Shown in pieces: positions 1 to 7,757 of a stretch of 34,196 nucleotides of DNA. Every line of letters starts with the position of its first letter. Position 1 is the first letter of the stretch. The position numbers and the translations under genes were made by a program. The notes below the pieces were generated by a model. That model was given only the letters and a program-made list of their open reading frames with translations, ran no database searches and was not told the origin of the DNA. This DNA is from Rubneribacter badeniensis (GTDB taxonomy: Bacteria > Actinomycetota > Coriobacteriia > Coriobacteriales > Eggerthellaceae), in NCBI RefSeq assembly GCF_002899695.1, contig NZ_PPEL01000021.1, forward strand, positions 1 to 34,196. Direction: 5' to 3'.

Positions 1-982
1 GCACGCGCGTGCCCCTCCCCTCCTCCGAGGCCAGCGCCACCCCGAGGCCCATCTTCGCGCACAGCTCGGCCACGAGGTACAGCCCCATGCCGGTGGACGA
101 GCCGAGCGCCCGCCCGTTGCGTCCGGTGAACCCGCGCTCGAACACGCGCGGCACGTCCTCGGCAGGGATTCCCGGCCCGTCGTCGGCCACCTCCAAAACG
201 GTGCGAGCCTCTGCGGTGCCCTCGCCCTCCGTGCGCGCCGAGAATCGCACGGTGGACGCGCCGTGCTTCGCCGCGTTCGTCACGAGCTGCCCCACGATGA
301 ACGCGAGCCACTTCGCGTCGGCTTGCACGCGCACGTCCTCGCCCACGTCGATGCACGGCATCGTCTTCCGCTCCACGAGGTAGCGGGCGTGTTTCTTCGC
401 CACGTCTCGAACGACCTCGGAAAGCGCTGTCTCCCGGATGGAGAAGTCGCGGGTAAGCGAGGTCGAACGCGCGTAGTACAGCGCCTGCTCCACACAGTCC
501 TCGATACGGTCGAGCTCGCCCCTCAAGCGCTCGGCCTGCGCGCCATGCAGGCCCGCCGCCATGAGCCCTGCCGCAGCGATGGGCGTCTTGACCTCGTGAA
601 TCCACAACTCGACGTAGCCGCGGTACGCCTCGGCCTCGGCCGCGCTCGCGGCCACCTCGTCGGCGGCCGCCCTCGCGTGCGCCTCGAGCGCGTCGAAGGC
701 GAGCCGCCCCTCGAGGAAGTCGGGCCTCTCCATGAGCGACGGCACGTACCAGGCGCGCCCGACGCCGTCGGAGAAGCGCTCCAGATCGCTCCAGAAGCGA
801 CGCGCGCGAAGGTAGCCGACGGCGAGCGCGCACGCGCCGCACGCGCCAACGAGGGAGGCGACGAGAGCGGCCGCTTGCCAGCCCTGGCCGAGCACGGCGA
901 CGACGCCGCCCGCGAGGAGCGCCGCCAGCGCGACGAAAGCCAGGGCGAAGGCGCGGTCGCGCAGGTAGGATGCCGGCGTCAT
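1..982 (-). CDS. Sensor histidine kinase, BceS-type (C-terminus cut by window edge)
   Basis: Translated from ATG 980-982, nine bases after the response-regulator stop. Two membrane helices (about residues 10-31 and 34-58) lie close together with almost no extracellular loop, followed by a DHp domain with H-box HEVKTPI (His129), an N-box with NAAKHG, a G1 box DDGPGIP and an F/G2 region FERGFTGRNGR...STGMGLYL. The short paired helices and the GFTG-NGR signature are typical of intramembrane-sensing kinases of the BceS class, which in known cases work with a BceAB-type ABC transporter against cell-wall-active peptides. About 327 codons are visible, and the reading frame runs off the left edge near the expected end of such a protein (about 330-350 residues). 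No transporter gene is visible here; it could lie beyond the left edge. The phosphorylation partner is the adjacent regulator. Confidence 0.9.
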   Translation of the reverse strand, partial: MTPASYLRDRAFALAFVALAALLAGGVVAVLGQGWQAAALVASLVGACGACALAVGYLRARRFWSDLERFSDGVGRAWYVPSLMERPDFLEGRLAFDALEAHARAAADEVAASAAEAEAYRGYVELWIHEVKTPIAAAGLMAAGLHGAQAERLRGELDRIEDCVEQALYYARSTSLTRDFSIRETALSEVVRDVAKKHARYLVERKTMPCIDVGEDVRVQADAKWLAFIVGQLVTNAAKHGASTVRFSARTEGEGTAEARTVLEVADDGPGIPAEDVPRVFERGFTGRNGRALGSSTGMGLYLVAELCAKMGLGVALASEEGRGTRV

Positions 983-991
983 GCGGCGCCC

Positions 992-1657
992 CTACACCAG
1001 GTAGCCCTGGCCGCGCCGCGTGACGAGGAAGTCGTCGGGCACGCCGATGGAGGCCAGGCTCTTGCGCAGACGGTTGATGTTCACGGTAAGGGTGTTGTCG
1101 TCGACGAAGGCGTCGGACTGCCACAGCTCCACCATGAGCTCCTGGCGGGAGATGATGGCGCCGCGGTTGGCCATGAGCAGATGGAGCACCCTCTGCTCGT
1201 TGCGCGTGAGCTCGACCGCCCTCCCTTCGAACTCCACGGTTCCGCGCGCCATATCGAGCACGACCCCCTTGCACGCGATGCGCGCGTCCTCGCCGCGCCG
1301 TGAACGGCGCAGCGCCGACTCGACGCGCGCGAGCAGCGCCGCGGGGCGGTACGGCTTCGTCACGTAGTCGTCGGCGCCGAGGTTCATGCCCATCACCTCG
1401 TCGAACTCGCTGTCCGAGGAGGTGAGCATGATGACGGGCACCTGGCTTTCGCGGCGCACGTCGCGGCAGACGGCGTGCCCGTCCGAGCCGGGAAGCTTCA
1501 AGTCCAAGATGACGCAGTCGGCGTCGGCGGCCAAGACGTCCTTCGCCACCTGCGTGAACGACGAGCACGAAAGCACTTCGTGGCCCTGCAGCCCAAGCAG
1601 CCGCGACAGCTCGTCGCGCAACGCCGCGTCGTCCTCCACCACGAAGATGCGCGCCAT
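992..1657 (-). CDS. OmpR/PhoB-family response regulator, partner of the adjacent kinase
   Basis: 221 residues from ATG 1655-1657, which has an AGGAGG-like ribosome site just upstream; a longer in-frame reading exists but has no ribosome site. The receiver domain begins ARIFVVEDD, with the acidic pair D9/D10 and phosphoacceptor Asp52 in VILDLKLPGSDG, and ends with GADDYVTKPY containing the conserved Lys. The C-terminal winged helix (about residues 125-221) has the family pattern LTRNEQRVLHLLM and ends DFLVTRRGQGYLV. It is a DNA-binding transcription factor controlled by the kinase encoded nine bases downstream, so the two are very likely cotranscribed. Its target genes are not visible in the window. 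Confidence 0.95.
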   Translation of the reverse strand: MARIFVVEDDAALRDELSRLLGLQGHEVLSCSSFTQVAKDVLAADADCVILDLKLPGSDGHAVCRDVRRESQVPVIMLTSSDSEFDEVMGMNLGADDYVTKPYRPAALLARVESALRRSRRGEDARIACKGVVLDMARGTVEFEGRAVELTRNEQRVLHLLMANRGAIISRQELMVELWQSDAFVDDNTLTVNINRLRKSLASIGVPDDFLVTRRGQGYLV

Positions 1658-1813
1658 GCGCCCTCCTTCCCGCGCCGCGCGTCGGCGCCGCCGCCCTCTC
1701 GTCCCGCCCCGCGTCGTGCGCCCTCGCGCGCAGGGCGGGGCATCGCCTCTCGGCCATCGTAGCCCAAACCCCGCCATGCGAAAGCGAGCCGTAACCGTTC
1801 CGTTGACGACCCG

Positions 1814-2350
1814 CTACGCGTCCCCGCCGCCGCGATGCGATGCGCCGCGCGGCATCACCGGGCAGGACGGCTTCGAGCCTTTGAGGTAGCGGAGCGCGAA
1901 GCTCGCCCCGGCCACGGCGAGGGCCGCGCCGAGGCCCGTGTAGAAGAACGCGACGAACCATTCGGGGACGACGCCCGAGGCGCGCAGCGCGATGCCGAAC
2001 GCCATCATGGAGGCCATCGCGACGTAGCCCTTCTTGTCGAAGAACTTGAGCACGTGCGTCCGATCCTCCTCGTAGCCCCTGATGCGCTCGGCGTGCTTGC
2101 CCACCATCTTCGTGAACACGAAGACGTGGAACAGGACGAAGACGGCGAGCGTGCCCCCGACGAGCGCCCACAGCGCCCAGCCCGGCTCGTGGAAGTACGC
2201 GGCCAGCCCGATGCCCGCGACGTTCGCTCCTGCGACGAGCCACACGACCCCCGCCACGAGCAGAAGCTTGTCGGTCGATATCCTCAGCACCCGCGCTTCC
2301 TCCTTCGCCTCTTCGAACAGAGCGCCGCGCGATGCGCGGCGTTCCGTCAT
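1814..2350 (-). CDS. Small four-helix membrane protein of unknown function
   Basis: 178 residues from ATG 2348-2350. The N-terminus is charged (about 25 residues), followed by four hydrophobic stretches near residues 28-52, 57-82, 107-128 and 133-155, with a cytoplasmic charged loop KHAERIRGYEEDRTHVLKFF between helices 2 and 3. The segment FFDKKGYVAMASMMAFGIALR and the following PEWFVAFFYTGLG resemble a family of uncharacterised membrane proteins that I recall from Clostridia and Coriobacteria; no function is established. The C-terminus is a polar, glycine- and serine-rich tail. It stands alone between the two-component system and a lipoprotein gene, with intergenic gaps on both sides, so it is probably monocistronic. 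The ribosome site upstream is weak (GAGAGG). Confidence 0.75.
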   Translation of the reverse strand: MTERRASRGALFEEAKEEARVLRISTDKLLLVAGVVWLVAGANVAGIGLAAYFHEPGWALWALVGGTLAVFVLFHVFVFTKMVGKHAERIRGYEEDRTHVLKFFDKKGYVAMASMMAFGIALRASGVVPEWFVAFFYTGLGAALAVAGASFALRYLKGSKPSCPVMPRGASHRGGGDA

Positions 2351-2410
2351 TATAGGCCTCTCGGCTCGATTGGCAAGAGATGGGAAGCCCCGAGGCGCGC
2401 CTCGAGCGCG

Positions 2411-2893
2411 CTAACCCGCCTGGGGGACGCGCCCTTCGTCGGCGTTCGCGCCGGAGTACGCGACGTCGAGGATCTCCACCATCTCGGGCTTGAAGGACGT
2501 TCCTTCGGACGTTCCCCACATGGCCACGACGTCGTCGGCCTCAAGCGTCTGCCCTTCGACCGTAGAGCCCGACTCGTCGACGATCCGGACCTCGGTCATG
2601 TCGAGGGACATCTCGTCCTCCCCGGCGCTGAACGATTTCCGCTCTCCCTCGGAGGAGCCCTGAAGCTCTCCCATCACGATCGTGACCGCATCGCCGTCCA
2701 CCGAAACCACCTGGCCGAAGCGCACGGCCTCGTCGTCCTCGTCGACGGCGCTTCCCACGTCCTCGCGCTGGCCTTCCTCGTTGAACTGGGGCTGGGCGTC
2801 CGTGCCGTCGGCCATGCACCCGCCCAGAAACGGAGCGAACGCGAGCGCCGCCGCCACGGCGCAGGCGAAGGCGCGCATCTTCTTCTTGCTCAT
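2411..2893 (-). CDS. Predicted lipoprotein, unknown function
   Basis: 160 residues from ATG 2891-2893, with a good AGGGAGG ribosome site. A basic start (SKKKMR), a hydrophobic segment and a lipobox LGGC with the cleaved Cys at position 26 show a type II signal peptide, so the mature protein is expected on the outer face of the membrane. The mature part is acidic (many Asp/Glu) and contains a small beta-rich region around residues 57-145 with repeated short strands such as RFGQVVSVDGDAVTIVMG and TVEGQTLEADDVVAMWG. This is reminiscent of DUF5666-like or OB-like small extracellular domains, but I cannot assign it. It is flanked by intergenic gaps and is not obviously in an operon. Confidence 0.8.
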   Translation of the reverse strand: MSKKKMRAFACAVAAALAFAPFLGGCMADGTDAQPQFNEEGQREDVGSAVDEDDEAVRFGQVVSVDGDAVTIVMGELQGSSEGERKSFSAGEDEMSLDMTEVRIVDESGSTVEGQTLEADDVVAMWGTSEGTSFKPEMVEILDVAYSGANADEGRVPQAG

Positions 2894-3021
2894 AAGGGGC
2901 CTCCCTTCATCGCATCGCGCGCCGTCTGAGGCGCGCCTGATCGGAGATGCGATTGTGCCCGAGCGCGCGGTCCGACGCGCAGAGGCGCGGCAAGCGTCAA
3001 GCAGGGGTCACGCTGCCGGAA

Positions 3022-3060
3022 CCGCCCCGTCGTTGAAGGGGCGGCCCGCACGCTGCGGGC
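3022..3060 (-). terminator. Paired GC-rich hairpins downstream of xerC
   Basis: Two perfect 7-bp stems lie side by side: CCGCCCC (3022-3028) pairs with GGGGCGG (3038-3044), and GCCCGCA (3044-3050) pairs with TGCGGGC (3054-3060). They start 31 bases past the xerC stop in the minus direction. There is no clear T-run, so this may be a weak or Rho-assisted end of the trmFO-xerC transcript, or only a processing/stability structure. Confidence 0.4.
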
Positions 3061-3090
3061 AAGCAAGGCGAGGCGGGAGCGGACGGGCGC

Positions 3091-4047
3091 TCAGCCGCGG
3101 GGGTGGGCCTGCGCGTGCACCCGCTTGAGGCGCTCCGGCGCGAGGTGCGTGTAGATCTGGGTGGTCGACAGGCTCGCATGCCCGAGCATCTCCTGCACGC
3201 TGCGCAGGTCGGCCCCGCCGTCGAGCAGGTCGGTGGCGAAGGTGTGTCGCATGTCGTGCGGGGAAAGGCTCTCGTCGAGGCCGGCTTTGCGCAGCGCGTC
3301 CTTGAACATCTTGCGGATCGCGTCGGTTCCCATGCGCCCGCCGCGCGTCGATACGAAGAAGAACTCGCAGGTGCGATCGCGCAGAAGCGCCGGGCGCGCC
3401 TCGGACGCGTAGGCGCGCATCGACGCGACGGCCAAATCGTGCAAGGGCACGATGCGCTCCTTCGCCCCCTTGCCGAGCACCTTCGCCTGGCCCGCCTCAA
3501 GGTCCACATGGGAGGCCAACAGGCCTGACGCCTCGGACACGCGCGCGCCGCACGCGTAGAGGAACTCGAGGATCGCCTGGTTGCGCAGGTCGGCTGGGCT
3601 TTGGGCGCGCACGCGGCCCGCGGCGTCGCGCTCGGCGTGCACCGACAGAAGCCGCGCCATGTCGGCTGCGCGGATGACGTGGGGCAGACTCTGGCGGGAG
3701 CGGGGTCCCGACAGCGCCCCCGCCGGATCCTCGTCGAGGACCCCCGTCACGTTGAGCCAACGGAAGAAGCCGCGCAGGGCCGAGAGCCGGCGGTTGACCG
3801 TGGTGCGCGAGTACTGGGCGCGGTCGAGCTCGGCCAAGTAGAGCCGCAACTGGCGATGCGTGGCCCCCAGCGGCTTGACGCGGGCTCGCCGCGCCCAGCG
3901 CAGATAGTCCATGAGGTCGGTGCGATAGGCGCGCACCGTGTGCGCGGAGGCATTGCGCTCGACGCGCAGGGCCCCGCAGAACGACTCAACCAGCTCGGCC
4001 GCGCGCGCGTCGACCGCAAGCGGATCGTCGGCGGACTCAGCGGCCAT
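3091..4047 (-). CDS. xerC: Tyrosine recombinase XerC/XerD-type
   Basis: 318 residues from ATG 4045-4047, chosen because it has a GAGGGGGAG ribosome site and overlaps the trmFO stop by 11 bases; a longer in-frame reading into trmFO lacks support. It has an N-terminal SAM-like core-binding domain (about residues 15-105, with HTVRAYRTDLMDYL) and a C-terminal catalytic domain. The catalytic set is complete: Arg169 (GARVSE), Lys193 (LGKGAKER), His264 and Arg267 (HDMRHTFA), His290 (GHAS) and nucleophile Tyr299 (TQIYTHL). Xer recombinases resolve chromosome dimers at dif during division. The position directly after trmFO matches the xerC (codV) slot of Firmicutes, which favours XerC, but sequence alone does not fully separate XerC from XerD. 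No dif-like site was found in the window. Confidence 0.93.
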   Translation of the reverse strand: MAAESADDPLAVDARAAELVESFCGALRVERNASAHTVRAYRTDLMDYLRWARRARVKPLGATHRQLRLYLAELDRAQYSRTTVNRRLSALRGFFRWLNVTGVLDEDPAGALSGPRSRQSLPHVIRAADMARLLSVHAERDAAGRVRAQSPADLRNQAILEFLYACGARVSEASGLLASHVDLEAGQAKVLGKGAKERIVPLHDLAVASMRAYASEARPALLRDRTCEFFFVSTRGGRMGTDAIRKMFKDALRKAGLDESLSPHDMRHTFATDLLDGGADLRSVQEMLGHASLSTTQIYTHLAPERLKRVHAQAHPRG

Positions 4048-5437
4048 CGGCTCCCCCTCGCCGCGCGTCCCGTGGCAGAAGACCCGCCTCGGCAAGCCCT
4101 TCAACGTACGCCTCCAGCGCCTCGCCACCGCGCTCGGCGTAGGCCGCGTAGCGTTCGCGCTTGTTGCGGACGGGCCGCTCAAGCGGCTCCATGATGCCGA
4201 AGTTCACGTGCATGGGCTGGTAGTCGACCGTGGCGGGATCGGTCGCGTAGGCCATGAGCGCGCCGAAGGCCGTCGCACGTGGAAGGGGAGGTGCCGAGAC
4301 GCCCGCGAGCGCAGCCGACGCGGAGATCGCCGCATGCAGCCCCGAGCGGATAGCCTCGCAGTAGCCCTCCGTGCCCGCCAGCTGCCCGGCCACGAACACG
4401 GGCGCGCCGAGCGCCTCCGCTTGCGGCGTGCGCAGCCTCAAGTCGGCGTCGAGCAGCCGCGGCGCGTCCAGAAACGTGTTGCGGTGCATCACCCCGTAAC
4501 GCGCGAACTCCGCGTTCTCAAGGCCGGGAATCATGCGGAACACGCGGCGCTGCTCGGGAAACGTGAGGTTGGTCTGAAAGCCCACGAGGTTGTAGCTCAT
4601 GCCGTGCGCGTCCTCGGCGCGCAGCTGCAGCGCCGCCCACGGCCGCCGCCCCGTGCGCGGATCCGTGAGGCCCACGGGCTTCAGCGTTCCGAAGCGCGGC
4701 GCGTCGTGCCCTTTGCGGGCGATCTCCTCGATGGGCTGGCACGCCTGGAACAGGTCATGCGTCTCGAAGTCGCGCTGGATCACGCGCTCGGCCCCTACGA
4801 GCGCCTCCACGAACGCATCGTACTCTTCTCGCGTGAACGGCGCGTTCAGGTAGTCGCCCGCGCCCGCCGACGCGTCCTCGTAGCGGCTCTGGCGGAAAAG
4901 CTTTTCCCCGTCCAGCGAGTCGGCCATGACGATGGGCGCGGCGGCATCGTAGAACGCGAGGTGGTCCGCGCCCGCGATGCGCGCCAAGTCGGCCGCGAGC
5001 GCATCCGAGGTGAGCGGTCCGGTGGCGATGACGAGAGCGTCGGCTCCCGCAGCCGCCTCGCGCACCGAGCGCGCTTCGGCGCGCACGAGCTCGATGAGCG
5101 GATGCTCCTCCACGAGCGCGGTCACCGCGCCCGAGAGCGCCGCGCGGTCCACGGCCAGCGCGCCGCCGGCCGGCACCGCATGGCGGCGCGCCGCAGCGAA
5201 CACGAACGACCCCAGCGCCTCCAGCTCGCGCTTCAGCATGCCCGCCGCGCTGTCGGGCTTCGTGCTCTTGAGCGAGTTCGAGCACACGAGCTCCGCGCAG
5301 TCGCCCGACGCATGCACCGGCGTGGGCACCGCGGGGCGCATCTCGACGAGCCGCACGCGAATCCCGCGCGCAGCCAGATGCAAGGCCGCCTCGCTGCCCG
5401 CGAGGCCGGCTCCGAGTATGGTGACTGAAGAAGACAT
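4037..5437 (-). CDS. trmFO: TrmFO, folate-dependent tRNA U54 methyltransferase
   Basis: 466 residues, close to the usual 430-460. The N-terminus has the FAD-binding motif VTILGAGLAGSEAA and the family pattern VRLVEMRP. Other family hallmarks are CSNSLKS, FQACQPIEEIARKG, GLTDPRTGRRP, YNLVGFQTNL and GTEGYCEA. The enzyme makes ribothymidine at position 54 of tRNAs using methylenetetrahydrofolate and FADH2 in the cytosol. It is translationally coupled to xerC (11-base overlap). The start ATG 5435-5437 has no recognisable Shine-Dalgarno sequence, and a TATCAT -10-like box lies only six bases upstream, suggesting a leaderless transcript. The upstream neighbour on the same strand would normally be topA; here it is a decayed region instead. 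Confidence 0.96.
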   Translation of the reverse strand: MSSSVTILGAGLAGSEAALHLAARGIRVRLVEMRPAVPTPVHASGDCAELVCSNSLKSTKPDSAAGMLKRELEALGSFVFAAARRHAVPAGGALAVDRAALSGAVTALVEEHPLIELVRAEARSVREAAAGADALVIATGPLTSDALAADLARIAGADHLAFYDAAAPIVMADSLDGEKLFRQSRYEDASAGAGDYLNAPFTREEYDAFVEALVGAERVIQRDFETHDLFQACQPIEEIARKGHDAPRFGTLKPVGLTDPRTGRRPWAALQLRAEDAHGMSYNLVGFQTNLTFPEQRRVFRMIPGLENAEFARYGVMHRNTFLDAPRLLDADLRLRTPQAEALGAPVFVAGQLAGTEGYCEAIRSGLHAAISASAALAGVSAPPLPRATAFGALMAYATDPATVDYQPMHVNFGIMEPLERPVRNKRERYAAYAERGGEALEAYVEGLAEAGLLPRDARRGGADGR

Positions 5438-5443
5438 GCGCGA

Positions 5444-5449
5444 ATGATA
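5444..5449 (-). promoter_or_regulatory. Candidate -10 box of trmFO (leaderless start)
   Basis: TATCAT on the minus strand ends six bases before the trmFO ATG, so transcription would begin at or within a base or two of the start codon. No convincing -35 box is seen. The absence of a ribosome site fits leaderless translation, which is common in Actinobacteria. Confidence 0.4.
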
Positions 5450-5749
5450 GCAAAACCCCGCCGTGTGCGGGAAGCCCCCACGAAACCTCCGGCACCTCGG
5501 CGCCCCGTCAGCGCGATGCCGCCCTGCGACCTGCGCACGGACGCAACAGACGGGCTGTTTTTGCCAAGGCTCGCATCGCTGGCCGCAGCCGCGTGCGCGT
5601 TGGAAAGCGACGGGCTCGCCCTCGCAAAGCCCTTTGACGAAGACGAGCGCACCGCAGTTTCGCTACGCGGGCTTCGCCTACGTCAGTCGCGGCAAACGCG
5701 CAGAGAAGGCGAGGGACTGCGGCAGAGAGGGCCCAGCGTGGCGGCTTCC

Positions 5750-6120
5750 CGCGCGGACGCCCCGCAGGATCGACGCCGAGCTGGCCGAGGGCGGCAGACC
5801 CCTCCAGCCGCGAGCGCCGATGCACCGCCCCCTATCGCGTGGGCGTTTCTGAAGAACGCGTCCGCAGTGTCGCTCGACGAGGCCACAGCCTTGCCCGACC
5901 CCGAGAGCGAAACCCGCGTGCAGCGGGCCATCGCCGCGCTCGCGAAGGGCAAGCCCGTCCTCGTGGTGGCCCATCGCATGCGCACCGCTCCGCACGACCG
6001 CCGCATTGTGGCACTCGATGCCGGGCGCGTGGTGGAGAAGGGCGGGCCGCCCGCCTCCTCGCCCAGAACGGCCCCTTCGCCCGCCTCTGCCGCCTCCAAG
6101 GCATAGCCGCCGGTGAAGAG
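5750..6120 (+). pseudogene. Decayed ABC-transporter ATP-binding domain (C-terminal remnant)
   Basis: The plus strand carries the back half of an ABC exporter nucleotide-binding domain broken across frames. Around 5765-5850 one frame reads RIDAELAEGGRPL and then degenerates where LSSGERQR and IAIARA are expected. From about 5845 a second frame gives FLKNASAVSLDEATALPDPE, corresponding to Walker B and the D-loop, then VLVVAHRM (H-loop) and RIVALDAGRVVEKG. Near 6046-6060 the match shifts to a third frame, LLAQNGPFARLCRLQG, the usual C-terminal end. No Walker A or membrane domain is recognisable upstream. At least two frameshifts and the loss of the first half mean it is not functional. It lies on the opposite strand to its neighbours, in the gap between dprA and trmFO. 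Confidence 0.8.
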
Positions 6121-6140
6121 GCAGTGCGCAACGGGGCGGA

Positions 6141-6434
6141 TCATTCCACAGGTTCGCTCAATTCGTAGAGATCATCAGGGGCTATGTCCTGACCGTTGGG
6201 CCACCCTATGACCATGCCCCCGGCCATCACCTGCACTTGTTTGAAATAATCCTCGTCGTTCAAGGCGCCGTAGAAATCCCCGTGGATGTAGGGGGACACG
6301 TCGAAACGGCGGCGCTCACCCGTCTCGTATTCGAGCAACACGCGGTGCCCCGGTTCGGCCGTGACGGAAACGATGTCGGGCTCGCAAGGCACCGGCCCCG
6401 CGACAACCTCATCGAGCAGCGCGCCCTTTCCCAT
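6141..6434 (-). CDS. DUF2442 domain protein, pair partner of DUF4160 gene
   Basis: 97 residues. The pattern VTAEPGHRVLLEYETGERRRFDVSPY, with the later VIGWPNGQDIAPDDLYE, is that of the DUF2442 family; the WPNG-D-P--LYE ending is especially characteristic. The biochemical role of DUF2442 is not established. It follows the DUF4160 gene by 12 bases, an arrangement often seen in bacteria and sometimes suspected of being toxin-antitoxin-like; nothing in the sequence proves that here. Start ATG 6432-6434 has a purine-rich GAAGGGG upstream. The pair lies in an accessory insertion next to a decayed ABC gene. Confidence 0.85.
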   Translation of the reverse strand: MGKGALLDEVVAGPVPCEPDIVSVTAEPGHRVLLEYETGERRRFDVSPYIHGDFYGALNDEDYFKQVQVMAGGMVIGWPNGQDIAPDDLYELSEPVE

Positions 6435-6446
6435 ACGACCACCCCT

Positions 6447-6713
6447 TCACCTCAAAGGCTCTATCCGAAACACCGCTTGGCCGCTGGAGGCGAGAAGCCA
6501 ATCGGCCTCAAGCTCCTCGCGATGCAGCACGATCCACGCCCGCAGCAACGCCAGCTTCTTGACGGGAAACGAGCCGGCAAGCACCTCGCCGTCGAAATCA
6601 ACGGCGACCTTCCCATCCCCGCAACGGGCATGGAGATGGGGGCGATGGTGCTTGCTGCCCCGTTCGCTGTGCAAGTATACAATAATCCCATAGAACATCG
6701 CCACCGCCGGCAT
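6447..6713 (-). CDS. DUF4160 domain protein
   Basis: 88 residues, the full length of a DUF4160 protein. Characteristic features are the start MPAVAMFYGIIVYLH, the histidine cluster KHHRPHLHARCGDG, the strand KVAVDFDGEVLAGSFP and the helix LLRAWIVLHREELEADW, ending with RIEPLR. The ribosome site AGGAGG precedes ATG 6711-6713. It is the first gene of a two-gene unit with the DUF2442 gene. Function is unknown. The clustered His residues could bind a metal, but this is only a guess. The pair is probably mobile gene cargo inserted between dprA and trmFO. Confidence 0.87.
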   Translation of the reverse strand: MPAVAMFYGIIVYLHSERGSKHHRPHLHARCGDGKVAVDFDGEVLAGSFPVKKLALLRAWIVLHREELEADWLLASSGQAVFRIEPLR

Positions 6714-6776
6714 GGCATCCTCCTTTTCATCGGCAGCCGCATTCTGCCCTCCGCTTCAGCCGTTGACGAGGCCCGC

Positions 6777-7757
6777 CTACCCCGCAGGGCCCCAGCGGCC
6801 GTCGGGATGGCGGGCTATGAGGCGGGACCGCTCGGCGGCGATAAGGTGCTCCATGAGCCACATGCGCGGCTCGGCGTCGCCGCAGAGGCGGGCGGCGAGG
6901 GCGTAGAGGGCGTCCATGTCGAGCGGCTCGGCCCGCAACGCCTCCACCAGCGGGTTGCACGCATGCACACCGTCGCCCGCGCTGGAAGCTTCACCCCCTC
7001 CTGTCTTCTCGCCGACGGCTCCACCCGTCCCGCTTTCCCCATCCCGCCCCGGCGCGTCGAAGCGCTCTTGGCGCAGACAGCCGAAAAGCGACAGCAGGGC
7101 ATCCTCGAACGATTCGTCGTCCACGATGGGGGTGGCGCCTTGGACGATCAGACGGTTCGCCCCGCGGGAGGTGGAGGCCGTGATGGCTCCGGGCACCACC
7201 AACACCTCGCGCCCAGCCGCAAGCGCCTCGTCGGCCGTGGAGAACGTGCCCGAGGGAAGCCCCGCCTCCACGATGAGCGTGGCCCGCGCCAGCGAGGCGA
7301 TGAGGCGGTTGCGTAGCCGGAACATCCACGGCCGCGGCGCGACATCCCATGGGTGCTCCGAGGCGACGGCCCCTCCACCGTCCACGATGCGCTGGAACAG
7401 GCCCCGATGCTCCGCCGGGTAGAGGCGGTCGCAGCCGCCGCCGAGGAACACCGTCGTGCGCCCGCCCGCCGCAAGCGCCGCTTCGTGGGCCGCCGCGTCG
7501 CAGCCGCGAGCCCCACCCGAGATCACCGCCACGCCGCGCTCTGCCGCCAAGCGCGCGAACCGCGACGCACATCCGCGCCCGTACGGCGTGGCCTTGCGCG
7601 CGCCCACGACGGCGACGCCCTCCGAAAGCGCCGCAACGCTTCCCACGACGTACAGGCGCGCGGGAGGGTCGGCCAGCGCCTCGAACGCCGCGGGGTAGCC
7701 CTCCCCTCCGCGCTCGAGGACGATGCGCGGTCCTGCCAGCGCGGCCCGCGCGCTCAT
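6777..7757 (-). CDS. dprA: DNA-processing protein DprA
   Basis: 326 residues from ATG 7755-7757, which overlaps the comM stop in an ATGA arrangement. The Rossmann-fold DprA core is clear: VVGARKATPYGR, SGGARGCDAAAHEAAL, FLGGGCDRLYPAEHR, SEHPWDVAPRPWMFRLRNR, VVEAG and REVLVVPGAI. DprA binds incoming single-stranded DNA and loads RecA during natural transformation. The usual N-terminal SAM/HhH segment is missing: the core motifs begin within the first 20 residues. After the core comes a low-complexity linker rich in Gly/Glu/Ser (about residues 225-260), then a helical C-terminal domain (about 262-326) in the place of the winged helix. It is the last gene of the yraN-comM-dprA operon. Confidence 0.93.
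   Translation of the reverse strand: MSARAALAGPRIVLERGGEGYPAAFEALADPPARLYVVGSVAALSEGVAVVGARKATPYGRGCASRFARLAAERGVAVISGGARGCDAAAHEAALAAGGRTTVFLGGGCDRLYPAEHRGLFQRIVDGGGAVASEHPWDVAPRPWMFRLRNRLIASLARATLIVEAGLPSGTFSTADEALAAGREVLVVPGAITASTSRGANRLIVQGATPIVDDESFEDALLSLFGCLRQERFDAPGRDGESGTGGAVGEKTGGGEASSAGDGVHACNPLVEALRAEPLDMDALYALAARLCGDAEPRMWLMEHLIAAERSRLIARHPDGRWGPAG

Noticed and set aside
3938-5428. A 496-codon plus-strand frame opposite trmFO
   Set aside because: TrmFO is complete on the other strand; the plus frame shows only shadow composition.
5444-5750. An intact N-terminal half of the ABC ATPase
   Set aside because: No Walker A or membrane-domain pattern could be found in any frame.
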